A stretch of DNA of 64,000 bases from Armatimonadota bacterium. Its GTDB lineage: Bacteria; Armatimonadota; JAAZEB01. Positions 26,942-35,491 of the stretch are shown one piece after another. Each line of letters starts with the position of its first letter. The first letter of the stretch is position 1. The DNA is taken from the NCBI GenBank assembly GCA_012512265.1, contig JAAZEM010000058.1:1-64000 (forward strand), written 5' to 3'. The notes below the pieces were generated by a model. That model ran no database searches. It was not told where the DNA came from and was given only the letters and a program-made list of their open reading frames with translations. Position numbers and translations under genes: made by a program.

Positions 26942-27098
26942 GAACACACCGCGGCTCCAGGAGCTGCCATCGATGGCGGCGAAGGAGGGGGCAACCGCGG
27001 GCCGCCGCCCTGAAGGCATCCGGAGTCGTGCCGGGGCTGCCTCGTGGCGAGTCTTTATCGGCATCGGCGGGCGCTCTGCCCGGGATGAGAGGTAAACG

Positions 27099-30000
27099 AT
27101 GCGTTATCTGATGCTCTGGATCCTGATGCTTCCCCTGGCTGTCGCAGCCGCGGCGCCTGAAGAAAACGCGCCCGCCCCAGAGATCCACGACCTCTATATC
27201 ATCCCCGAGCTCCGGGGGGAGACGGTCGATCTGAAGGTGCGCTGGACGACCCCCACGCCGACGCGCGGGCGCGTGGCCCTGGCAGATGGCAATCGTGTGG
27301 TAGAAGAGGATCCCTCTTGCCTGCGTGGCTCGACGAACGCGCGCGACCGGGGCGAGGGATGGGCCAACAACCATCGCGCCACGATCGCAGACGTGCCGGG
27401 TCGGGGGCCCTGGCGCATCCGCATCACTGCCGTCGACCGCCAGGAGCGCGTGGCCGAGCGGGTTGCCACCGCCACTCTGGAGCAGCGCGCCCAGAAGGGC
27501 CAGGAGGGCAAGGTCGCGCTCAGAATCCTCGGTTACGCGCCAGAGCGCGAGGGTGAGGTGGCTGCGACCGGTATTCCTTTCCCGAGAGGGGTGCTCTTTG
27601 ATGCCTCGCAGCTGCGCGCGCGTGCCGCGGATGGGCGTCTGGTGCCGGTGCAGGCCGAGGTGTGGAGCCGGTGGCCGGGCGATGGTAGCATCAAATGGGT
27701 GCTGGCAGCGCTGCCGGCGCCGGGCCCGGAGGTGACCCTGGAGTATGGTGTGCCGGCCGTCGCCCCGAAAGCCCCGCTGCGCGTGACCGAGACCCCCGAC
27801 GCGATCACCCTGGATACCGGAGCGGCCCGGCTGGTGGTCCCCCGGCGCGAGGGGGTGGCGGGCGGGTTCTTCCGCGGCCAGGAGCGCCGCGCCGGCTTCC
27901 CCGTCTCCGTGCTGGTGGATGCCGAGAGCCACCGCCTGCAAGGCCGCATCCTCCGCGCGGTGGTGGAAAATGGTCCCGCGCCGGCGCTGCGAGCGGTCGT
28001 CCGGGTGGATGGCGAGCACGCCGCCCAGGGACAGGCAAGGCCGCGCTACCCGTTCACACTGCGAATCCACGCGTGTGCTGGCGCCTCTGGGTTCCGCGTC
28101 TTCCACACCTTCGAGAACGACCATATCGCGCAGGAGATGACGCCGTTCCAGGCGCTGGAGCTGCGCTTCCCAGGCGCGGTGGCGACGACTGTTGTGGGCG
28201 AGCGCGCGCACCCGCTGCCGGCGGGCGCCCGGCTTTTCCAGCAGGAGGATAACCGCTACGTGCTCACGGCACCCGCCTCCGGCGAAGGGAAGCACGCGGC
28301 CGGGTGGGTGAACACGGCGCAAGGCGCGCGAATCGGGGTGCGCCACTTCCGCGAGCAGTATCCGAAGAGCATCGAGGCCGCGCCCGACGCCACCGTGATC
28401 GGCCTGCTCCCGGCACTGCCCGGGCCGATCTACGATGGCCGGCCCGAGGAGCCGAAGCTGTTCGCCTACCTGCGCGGCGGGCGCTACACCTTTCGCCAGG
28501 GCTTTGCAAAAACGCACGAGCTGTATATCGACGTGGCGGGAGACGCGCGTGCCCAGACGCGCCTGGACGAGCCGCTGGTCCTGGCCGCGCCTCCGGAGTG
28601 GTATGCCCGTGGCGCCCTGCGCGCGTTGGGCCCGCTGGAGACGGAGTGGGCCGGCTACAATGCGATCACCGCGCGCAACCTGGAGATGTTGCTCGAGCGC
28701 CGAGAGGCCGAGCGCGAGCTGGGCCTCATGCACTTTGGCGACTGGTTCGGCGAGCGCACCTGGAACTGGGGCAACCTGGAGTATGACCTCCATCACGGTC
28801 TCTTCCTGCAGTTTGCGCGCACGGGTGACCGGCGCTTCTTCGACCAGGCGGTGATCAGCGCGCGCCATCAGATGGATGTGGATACGATCCATCATCACCG
28901 CGAGCCAGCGCGCGTCGGCCAGCAGTGGATCCACTCGGTGATGCATACCGCCGGCTACTACCCGAAGGAGTTCCAGGGGATGGGCCGGTATGCCGCGGAG
29001 GGGTGGTCGGACAATCGCGGCCACGTCTGGGCCGGGGGCCTCTTCGACGCGGCGCTCTTCACCGGCGACCGGCGCGCCTGGGAGGTGGCGACGCGCATCG
29101 CTGATTGGGCGGCGGGCCCGCAGATCACCAACTTCGACTTCGGCAACGCGCGCGAGCCCGGGTGGATGCTCATTCTCGTCATGAGCGCCTACAACGCCAC
29201 CGGTGACCCGTTCTACCTCAATGCCGCGAAGCGGATGATCGAACGCGTGCGTGAGAAATCGCACCCCGATGAAGGGTTCTATGCCCACCCGCTTCCCCGT
29301 GGCCACTGCGAGTGCGACCCGCCGCATCGTGGCGAGGCCGGCTTCATGATGGGCGTGCTGATGACCGGCATGAAGATGTACTACGAGGTGACCGGAGACG
29401 AGCGGGTAGCCGATGATATTGTGAAGGCGGCGCGCTTCCTGGTGAAGACGATGTGGGAGCCGGAGAAGCTCGGATTCCGCTACACGTCCTGTCCGAAGAC
29501 AAACGTCACCTACTCCTCCGCCACGATCGAGCTGGAGGGGATCGCGTTTGCCGCGCGCCGCGCCAACGACCCGGCCCTGGCGGAGATCTGCCAGCAGGCC
29601 CTCGCAGCGGCTCTGCCGACCCTCTCCGGGGCGGGGAAGGGGATGGGCTTCTACCTGCGCTCCGCACCGCAGATGCTCGACGCCGTCGCCGCCTTGCCAG
29701 GCCCCTCTTTCGATGACTATCGCCGGCGCATGGAGGCGCTCGTGCGCTCGCCAGCGCGCCGGCCGTACCCAGGGCCTCTCGGCAACCCGGATTACGAGGA
29801 AGGGCACGACGGCTGGGGGGCGCGAACCGGCTTCTCTCTGGCGATCGCGCCGGAAGCCGCGCACTCCGGGCGCGCCGGCGCCCGCGTCACGGGCAAGGGC
29901 AGGGGGCAAAATGAATATCTGGTGACGATCTACGACACCGGCGGCACCAACCCGATGGAGATCACCGGCCTGGAGCCGGGAAAGACGTATCGCGTCTCCG

Positions 30001-30638
30001 CCTGGGTGAAGGTGGACCGGATCACCCCGGGCGCGCCCGCGCCTAGTATCCGCTGCTCCATCCGCGACCGCGAGCGCACGCGCGAGAGCTTCGTCTCCAA
30101 CGCCTATGATCTGAATCGCCTCGGCACCTGGCAGCGCCTGGAGCGGGTGTTCCAAGCGCCCGACCACACCTTCTCCGCCTACGTCGCGGTGAACACGAAC
30201 ACGCGCGAGGAGGTCGAGATCGATCTCAGCGTGGATGACTGGAGCCTGGCCCCGGCCGGTCCGGACGCCGCGGCGACGCCGGCGCGCCTGGTGGCCGATG
30301 CCGCCACGGCGACGCTCGGAGAAGGAACAACGCGAGAACGCATCGCGCCACCCCTTGGCTTCGCCGCGGTTTCCGGGGGTGAGGCCCGCTGGACACTTCA
30401 GGTACCCCGCGAGGGAGAGTACTACCTGTGGGCGCGCGTGGCAGGGGCCGGGGCGGAGCTCCGGATAGGGAATACGACCGTCTCACTCAAGCCTGCGGGA
30501 GGCGAGTGGAACTGGGTCCGCTGGGAACGCCCGCTCCGGCTGCCTGCCGGCGAATGCGTCATCACCGCGCGTCTGGCGGGAAAGGATGCGCGTTTGAGCC
30601 GGATCGTGGTCACGGACGAGGCGCTGGCCGCGCGGTGA
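27099..30638 (+). CDS. Secreted PL26/YetA-like rhamnogalacturonan lyase with C-terminal binding domains
   Basis: A 1179-aa exported protein. A signal peptide (MRYLMLWILMLPLAVAAAA) is followed by a fibronectin-III-like domain (about 25-130). The PcRGLX/YetA-type N-terminal domain comes next (about 135-290, 'ATGIPFPRGVLFDASQLR', 'VQAEVWSRWPGDGSIKWV'), then the second beta-domain and an alpha/alpha barrel (about 500-880, with 'WNWGNLEYDLHHG' and 'PHRGEAGFMMG'). Two beta-sandwich modules end the protein (about 890-1045, CBM4/9-like; about 1060-1175, CBM6/35-like). PcRGLX-type enzymes remove disaccharides exolytically from rhamnogalacturonan I; activity here is inferred from fold. AGAGG precedes the ATG. 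Confidence 0.8.
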   Translation: MRYLMLWILMLPLAVAAAAPEENAPAPEIHDLYIIPELRGETVDLKVRWTTPTPTRGRVALADGNRVVEEDPSCLRGSTNARDRGEGWANNHRATIADVPGRGPWRIRITAVDRQERVAERVATATLEQRAQKGQEGKVALRILGYAPEREGEVAATGIPFPRGVLFDASQLRARAADGRLVPVQAEVWSRWPGDGSIKWVLAALPAPGPEVTLEYGVPAVAPKAPLRVTETPDAITLDTGAARLVVPRREGVAGGFFRGQERRAGFPVSVLVDAESHRLQGRILRAVVENGPAPALRAVVRVDGEHAAQGQARPRYPFTLRIHACAGASGFRVFHTFENDHIAQEMTPFQALELRFPGAVATTVVGERAHPLPAGARLFQQEDNRYVLTAPASGEGKHAAGWVNTAQGARIGVRHFREQYPKSIEAAPDATVIGLLPALPGPIYDGRPEEPKLFAYLRGGRYTFRQGFAKTHELYIDVAGDARAQTRLDEPLVLAAPPEWYARGALRALGPLETEWAGYNAITARNLEMLLERREAERELGLMHFGDWFGERTWNWGNLEYDLHHGLFLQFARTGDRRFFDQAVISARHQMDVDTIHHHREPARVGQQWIHSVMHTAGYYPKEFQGMGRYAAEGWSDNRGHVWAGGLFDAALFTGDRRAWEVATRIADWAAGPQITNFDFGNAREPGWMLILVMSAYNATGDPFYLNAAKRMIERVREKSHPDEGFYAHPLPRGHCECDPPHRGEAGFMMGVLMTGMKMYYEVTGDERVADDIVKAARFLVKTMWEPEKLGFRYTSCPKTNVTYSSATIELEGIAFAARRANDPALAEICQQALAAALPTLSGAGKGMGFYLRSAPQMLDAVAALPGPSFDDYRRRMEALVRSPARRPYPGPLGNPDYEEGHDGWGARTGFSLAIAPEAAHSGRAGARVTGKGRGQNEYLVTIYDTGGTNPMEITGLEPGKTYRVSAWVKVDRITPGAPAPSIRCSIRDRERTRESFVSNAYDLNRLGTWQRLERVFQAPDHTFSAYVAVNTNTREEVEIDLSVDDWSLAPAGPDAAATPARLVADAATATLGEGTTRERIAPPLGFAAVSGGEARWTLQVPREGEYYLWARVAGAGAELRIGNTTVSLKPAGGEWNWVRWERPLRLPAGECVITARLAGKDARLSRIVVTDEALAAR

Positions 30639-30856
30639 ACCCTTGCGAGTGCCGTCGCGTCTGAAAGGATGCCGGTGGCATGGCCGGATGCCGTCTCCCA
30701 CCGGCCCTGCGATGCGCTCCCTCGCAGAAAAGTCCCTTTGGGAACGCGGGACGGCAGCATGGGTCTATTAGAGTAACCGGCAGAGAGGGTTCTCGTGGGA
30801 GCAGGCCCGAGGCGCATACCCAGGTGTTGAAAGTTGAAAGCGGGAGGTTGGCAACA

Positions 30857-32410
30857 GTGAGCGAGATGCTGAAACAGAGCAGGGGAGCGGCGCTGTGGAT
30901 CAGCGCGTTGGCGCTCATGATCTCATTGGTGGGCGTGACGACCGCCCGGCAAGCGGGCGCGCAGGAGCGCGGCCCGCTGACGCGCGAGCAGGCGCGGGCC
31001 CTTGAGCAACTGGAGGAAGCGTTCACCGCCATCGCGGATGCCGTCGAGCCGGTGGTGGTGCAGATCAAGGTGGATGCGGCACGCCCGCGCTTCCGCAGTA
31101 ACGAGGAGAACGAGGGCATGCCGGATCGCCCGGACGATTTCTTCCGCCAGTTTCCGTTCGGCCCGAACCTGCGTCCGGTGCCCCCGCGTGGCGCGGGTGG
31201 AACCGGGTCGGGCGTTATCGTGAAGATCGATGGCCACGACGCCTACATCCTCACCAATGCGCACGTCGTGAACGGCGCATCCAACGATGCGATCACCGTG
31301 GTCTTGCAGGATGGCACGACCATCTCCGGCAAGTCGAAGGTCACGGTGCGCGGGATTGATACGAAGACCGACCTGGCGGTGTTGAAGGTGATCACCGAGA
31401 AGCCGCTCAGCCCGAAGCACTATCAGGCAAAGCTGGGCGATTCGGACAAGGTGCGCGTGGGCCAGTGGGCGGTGGCGATTGGCTCGCCCTTCGGTCTGGC
31501 CTCCACCTTCACCGTAGGCGTGATCAGCGCGCTGGGCCGGGCGCAGACGATCCAGGACACGACTTACACGAACTTTATTCAGACCGACGCGGCGATCAAC
31601 CCGGGCAACAGCGGTGGCGCGCTTGTGAACATCCGCGGCGAGGTGATCGGGATTAATACCGCGATTGCCACCGGCGGCACGCGCTCCAGCGCCGGCGTCG
31701 GCTTCGCCATCCCGATCAACAAGGCGAAGCGCGTGATGGAGCAGCTCATCGCCACCGGGCGCGTGGCGCATGGCTTCATCGGTGTCCTTGTCGGTGACCT
31801 GACCGAGGATCTGCAGCAGCTCGCGAAGGTGAAAGAGGGAGTCTTCGTTCAGGATGTGACGGCCGGCGGGCCCGCGGAGAAGGCCGGTATTCAGCCGGAG
31901 GATGCCATCGTCGCGTTCAACGGGAAGCCCCTGCGCACGAAGGAAGAGCTCATCGAGCTGGCGAGCAGCACCCCGCCGGGCACGGACGTGGAGCTGAAGA
32001 TCGTGCGCAAGGGCCAGGTTGTGATGAAGCGGGTGAAGCTGGGAGAGCTGCCGACCGAAGAGACCCCGGTAGCCTCCGGCGCGGGCCAGGGCGACGACCG
32101 CGCGGCGAAGCTGGGTCTGCGCGTGGACGAGATCACCCCCGAGGTCGCGCAGCGGCTCAAGCTTCCGGACAACCTGAAGGGGATCGTGATCACGCGCGTC
32201 CAGCCGGGGAGCCCGGCGGAAGAGGCTGGCCTGCGCGCCGGTGATATTATCACGCAGGCCAACAGCAAGCCTGTGACTAGCGTGGCCTCCTTCCGGCGCA
32301 TCGTGGAGGCGCTCAAGGAGAAGGAGCTCCTCTTCGTTCGTATCTCCCGCTATGCCGGGGGCGATACGCCTATCCGCCAGACGATACCGGTCAAGCCGGT
32401 GCAAGAGTGA
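30857..32410 (+). CDS. htrA: HtrA/DegP-family serine protease with two PDZ domains
   Basis: A 517-aa envelope protease/chaperone. An N-terminal membrane segment (GAALWISALALMISLVG) acts as anchor or signal. The trypsin-like domain has H136 (TNAHVV), D172 (KTDLAVL) and S252 (GNSGGA). Two PDZ domains follow, at about 285-375 ('GFIGVLVGDLTEDLQQLA') and 400-500 ('LGLRVDEITPEVAQRL'). It degrades misfolded envelope proteins. I use the GTG at 30857, with GGGAGG nine bases upstream; longer in-frame versions lack a ribosome site. A strong hairpin at 32424 ends the transcript. Confidence 0.95.
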   Translation: MSEMLKQSRGAALWISALALMISLVGVTTARQAGAQERGPLTREQARALEQLEEAFTAIADAVEPVVVQIKVDAARPRFRSNEENEGMPDRPDDFFRQFPFGPNLRPVPPRGAGGTGSGVIVKIDGHDAYILTNAHVVNGASNDAITVVLQDGTTISGKSKVTVRGIDTKTDLAVLKVITEKPLSPKHYQAKLGDSDKVRVGQWAVAIGSPFGLASTFTVGVISALGRAQTIQDTTYTNFIQTDAAINPGNSGGALVNIRGEVIGINTAIATGGTRSSAGVGFAIPINKAKRVMEQLIATGRVAHGFIGVLVGDLTEDLQQLAKVKEGVFVQDVTAGGPAEKAGIQPEDAIVAFNGKPLRTKEELIELASSTPPGTDVELKIVRKGQVVMKRVKLGELPTEETPVASGAGQGDDRAAKLGLRVDEITPEVAQRLKLPDNLKGIVITRVQPGSPAEEAGLRAGDIITQANSKPVTSVASFRRIVEALKEKELLFVRISRYAGGDTPIRQTIPVKPVQE

Positions 32411-32423
32411 CCCTCTGATTGCC

Positions 32424-32460
32424 CCCGGCGCCCCGGCGGTATCTCCGCCGGGGCGCCGGG
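32424..32460 (+). terminator. 16-bp GC hairpin after htrA
   Basis: CCCGGCGCCCCGGCGG and CCGCCGGGGCGCCGGG form a perfect 16-bp stem around the loop TATCT, 13 bp after the htrA stop. There is no T-tract. Confidence 0.75.
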
Positions 32461-32550
32461 CACGCCGGTATGCCCCGGAATCAGAACGGCCCGCCTTCGC
32501 CTCGTTAGAGAGGGGGCGGGCCGTATGCTGTGGATAAACTGGGGTATGGA

Positions 32551-32838
32551 TCAGGAAACTACGCGGACGCAGTTCAGAGTGCCGAACTCGTTTGGGGAGC
32601 GGCGGTCGCAGAGAGGATCATCCGCCCAGTCACCGTCCACGACAAAGCGGTACTGGTACTCGCCCACGGGTAGGGTGAGGGTTGCCTTCCACAGGCCAGA
32701 TGCATCACGCTTCATCGGTTTGTCGGTCGGATCCCAACCGTTGAAGTCGCCCGCCAGAGAAACGCTCTGGGCATCGGGCGCGTGGAGCGTAAAGGAGACG
32801 CGTTTGCGGGCCGAAGTGCTCTTCACGGCCGTTGGCAT
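32551..32838 (-). CDS. Stand-alone CBM48 (glycogen-binding) protein
   Basis: A 95-aa protein that is essentially one early-set beta-sandwich: 'RVSFTLHAPDAQSVSLAGDF' then 'NGWDPTDKPMKR', and 'GLWKATLTLPVGEYQYRFVVDG'. This is the CBM48/AMPK glycogen-binding pattern with its aromatic sugar-contact residues. Normally the domain is fused to branching or debranching enzymes or kinase subunits; here no partner domain is present. GGAGGGAG lies before the ATG at 32838. It probably binds alpha-glucan or acts as an adaptor; function is inferred. Confidence 0.85.
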   Translation of the reverse strand: MPTAVKSTSARKRVSFTLHAPDAQSVSLAGDFNGWDPTDKPMKRDASGLWKATLTLPVGEYQYRFVVDGDWADDPLCDRRSPNEFGTLNCVRVVS

Positions 32839-33047
32839 CTGATACTCCCTCCCTTCCTCTCTTGGAAGGACCGGTGCACGGTCGTATCCTCCCACACTCA
32901 GGCTTCTTCTGCTGACCCCCGGTTCCTGCTCCAATAGGCGGCGATAGGCCATGGGGCCGTTCGTCTCTATCTTACCCCCTAAATGCGCCCGAGTCAAGAC
33001 CATTCTGACAGGGGCCGGGCACGCGCAGGCAGGAGGATCGGCCGCCG

Positions 33048-33998
33048 GTGGGGAATCGTGTGGCGATGATCCTTACAGTGACGCTCAATACGGCAGTCGA
33101 CAAGACCTACGTGGTTGAAGGCTTCGATCCGCGGGGCATCCACCGCCCTTGCGTTACCTTGACGACGGCTGGCGGCAAGGGGGTGAATGTGGCCCGGGTC
33201 TGCGCGATCCTTGGCTGCGAAGTGGTGGCCACCGGTTTTGCCGGCGGGCATACCGGCGATTTCATCCTCTCGGAGCTGGAGCGCTCGGGTGTCCTCCCCG
33301 ATTTTGTGCGTGTCGAGGGGGAATCGCGCGTCTGCGTGGAGGTGGTCGACCCAGATCAGGGAGTTCACGCCAAGTTCAACGAGCCCGGACCGCATGTGAC
33401 GGCGATGGACGCGGTGCGCCTGGAGTCGAAGATCTCCGGGTGGCTCGAGCGTGCCCGGCTCGTCGTCCTCTCTGGGGGCGGACCGCCGGGGACCCCCTCG
33501 GATTTCTACGCGCGCCTGATCTGTCGGATCCGCGCGGCGGGCGTTCGGGTGTTGCTCGACACCTCAGGCGAGTTGCTGCGCCGCGGGGTGGCGGCGGCGC
33601 CCTATCTGGTGAAGCCGAACGCCGAGGAACTGGCCGATCTCATGGGCACGCCGGTCACCTCGCCGGAAGAGGCAGCCCGGGGCGCGCGGGCCCTGCTACA
33701 GAGCGGCGTGGCGGTCGCGGCTGTATCGCTCGGGGAGCAAGGCGCGGTGTTGGCCCATGGCACGGACCTGCTGTATGCGGAACCCCCATCCACGGATGTG
33801 GTGAGCACGGTTGGATCGGGCGACTGCATGGTGGCCGGCTTTGCCGCGGCACTCGTGCGCGGCATGGAGACGGAGGCCATGTTACGCCTGGGTGTAGCGG
33901 CAGGCACCGCCAACGCAGCGGTGTTGGGACCGGGGCTCTGCACCCGTGCCGAAATCGAGCGACTGGCGCCGCAAGTCAAAATCGCCTCGCTCAGTTAG
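33048..33998 (+). CDS. PfkB-family phosphosugar kinase (1-phosphofructokinase/tagatose-6-P kinase type)
   Basis: A 316-aa ribokinase-fold kinase. It opens with 'MILTVTLNTAVDKTYVVEGF', carries 'TTAGGKGVNVARV' (substrate GG motif) and 'STVGSGDCMVAGFAAAL' (PfkB signature 2 with the catalytic Asp). These resemble FruK/LacC enzymes that phosphorylate fructose-1-P or tagatose-6-P. Together with the class II aldolase at 37202 it can feed hexose phosphates into glycolysis; exact substrate uncertain. The GTG at 33048 has AGGAGG upstream. Its stop overlaps the convergent gene by four bases. Confidence 0.88.
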   Translation: MGNRVAMILTVTLNTAVDKTYVVEGFDPRGIHRPCVTLTTAGGKGVNVARVCAILGCEVVATGFAGGHTGDFILSELERSGVLPDFVRVEGESRVCVEVVDPDQGVHAKFNEPGPHVTAMDAVRLESKISGWLERARLVVLSGGGPPGTPSDFYARLICRIRAAGVRVLLDTSGELLRRGVAAAPYLVKPNAEELADLMGTPVTSPEEAARGARALLQSGVAVAAVSLGEQGAVLAHGTDLLYAEPPSTDVVSTVGSGDCMVAGFAAALVRGMETEAMLRLGVAAGTANAAVLGPGLCTRAEIERLAPQVKIASLS

Positions 33999-34783
33999 CG
34001 CGAGGCTTGGGAAGCCTGGCGCAGCACCTGGCGGACGCTCTCCTGGAACGTGCCTACCTGTGCCTCCAGATCGGCGAGCTCTTCAGCGGCGCGCCGGACG
34101 GCATCGGAGCCATCGGCCGGACTGGCCTGGACGGCGACGATGCGCGAACGGAGGTTGGTGAGCGCCGCAAGGATCCGGGCAATCTCGGCGCGCAGGCGCT
34201 CGCGGGTATGCCCCAGTTCCAGACAAGTCTGCGCCTGCGACTCGAGCGAGCGCGCCGCTTCGGCGTATTGCTCCTGAACGAAGCGGTCGCTGGCTGCATC
34301 GGCGCGCGCGCGCATCGCTTCCGCCCGGCGGAGGAACTCCGTGGCCTCGTTGGCACGTAGGTGGTCGTCGAGGGTGTGCCAGAGCCGAGAGAGCTCGCGC
34401 ACTCTCTTGGCCAACTTGCGCGCCCCCCCCGGAGCGCTCGAAAGAAGCTGCCGGGTGCCACGATTGCCATTGCGCACCAGGTGAGCGATCTCAGCTGCGA
34501 GCGCCGAGGCCTCTCGCGACCACTCCTCCGGATCCTCTTCCTTGGGCTTGACGCGTGGCCCCCAGCGCCAGCCTCGCTCCCTCGCGGGGATGGGCGGCGA
34601 GGGGACGCGAAGCCGCTCTCCCAGGGCGTAGCGAAGCAACCAGGCAACGACCAAGAATGGCAGCAGCAGCGTAATCACGAAGACTGTCAACGCCACCACC
34701 GCCTTCAGCGCCAGTAGCGCCGCGCCTGCCACTACGATGCCCAGTCCAACGAGTAAGAGAACTCGGAACAGCGTTCCGAACAT
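33995..34783 (-). CDS. Membrane-anchored coiled-coil protein, unknown function
   Basis: A 262-aa protein not recognised as a known family. Residues about 5-55 form a two-helix membrane hairpin (VLLLVGLGIVVAGAALLAL; VFVITLLLPFLVVAWLL). The rest is charged, alpha-helical and coiled-coil-like, rich in Arg, Glu and Ala, with heptad stretches such as 'LESQAQTCLELGHTRERLRA'. The layout (membrane hairpin plus cytoplasmic coiled coil) could suit a scaffold or PspA-like stress role, but nothing proves this. A TTGACC-18-TATAAT promoter lies 34 bp upstream, followed outward by repeat R1 copy B. Confidence 0.72.
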   Translation of the reverse strand: MFGTLFRVLLLVGLGIVVAGAALLALKAVVALTVFVITLLLPFLVVAWLLRYALGERLRVPSPPIPARERGWRWGPRVKPKEEDPEEWSREASALAAEIAHLVRNGNRGTRQLLSSAPGGARKLAKRVRELSRLWHTLDDHLRANEATEFLRRAEAMRARADAASDRFVQEQYAEAARSLESQAQTCLELGHTRERLRAEIARILAALTNLRSRIVAVQASPADGSDAVRRAAEELADLEAQVGTFQESVRQVLRQASQASR

Positions 34784-34816
34784 GGCCCCTTGCCTTTCAA
34801 GAACCGTGCCTTGATC

Positions 34817-34846
34817 ATTATACCATCCGGCGTAACACCGGGTCAA
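34817..34846 (-). promoter_or_regulatory. Promoter of the membrane coiled-coil gene
   Basis: On the minus strand TTGACC (complement of 34841-34846), an 18-bp spacer ending in TGG, and TATAAT (complement of 34817-34822). The -35 and nine bases upstream of it are identical to the ispG promoter at 50851-50880. Confidence 0.75.
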
Positions 34847-34864
34847 ACCGCGCCCGATGCGGCC

Positions 34865-35100
34865 TGAGATTCCGACATAAGGAGTTCGAAGCCTCGGAGG
34901 CAGGGCGCAACCCGTCGCGCGGCGATAAATCACCGCGCTGCTTGCGAGCGAAGCCCTGCCGGGCTGGGTTGGGGATACTCCCAGATGTCTCAAAAAGGCG
35001 GTGGCTGGGAGGAGAAGCCCCGAGGGGGCTTTGCCGGAAAGCAGCGCGGAGCTTCGAGCTCCGCGCGTGCGCGCGGTCTTCTCCTTATGTCCGAATCCCA
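34865..35100 (+). repeat. Dispersed repeat R1, copy B (MITE-like, 236 bp)
   Basis: Terminal inverted repeats TGAGATTCCGACATAAGGA (34865-34883) and TCCTTATGTCCGAATCCCA (35082-35100). Internal hairpins include GCGGAGCT-TCG-AGCTCCGC (35046-35064), GCCCC-GAG-GGGGC and AGCCC-TGCC-GGGCT. It matches copies at 5828 (inverted) and 50899. Confidence 0.82.
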
Positions 35101-35491
35101 GCGATGTGGCTGGAACTGCAATCTACTGGCTGATCGCCACGGGTTCCCGCCTACGATGGGTGCTCGCGAGATCGGCCACCGCAATGCGCTGGGTGGTTCC
35201 ACAATGGCCGGCCGCGATGCGTTTACGGCCCGGGTGCTGGGTAGCAGCGCGAGTTTTCAGGCATGCGCGCCTATTGGTCCGGCCCGCCCCCTCTTCCATT
35301 CCAGCGGCGCTGGGGCATGCCGCCGGGCGGGGTTTACCACGCATGATGCGGTGGTATCACTGGTTGTCGAGAGGGCCAAAAGACGCTGCTGCCACTGGCC
35401 CGCCGCCGGATACGTTGGCGGTGGGGTGACGCATCGATTGGCGCCGGGCTATCGCGCCCGACCGGAGCCCTCGGGAACGGGAGCACGCCGA

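Larger units (their letters stand above)
34784..35491. other. Intergenic region with promoter, repeat R1 copy B and pckA leader
   Basis: A 708-bp gap between divergent genes. From left: promoter of the membrane protein (34817-34846), R1 copy B (34865-35100), then about 390 bp upstream of pckA in which I recognise no gene or known RNA element. Several in-frame starts before 35492 would extend PckA across the repeat and are rejected. Confidence 0.5.

Noticed and set aside
26913-30167. A 1084-codon open frame antisense to the lyase gene
   Set aside because: Its composition (runs of Arg, His, Gly, Ala) is that of a frame opposite a high-GC gene. It lacks domains and a ribosome site, while the plus-strand frame has clear protein families.
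34985-35491. N-terminal extension of PckA by 169 codons
   Set aside because: It would run through repeat R1 copy B; family length and a ribosome site support ATG 35492.
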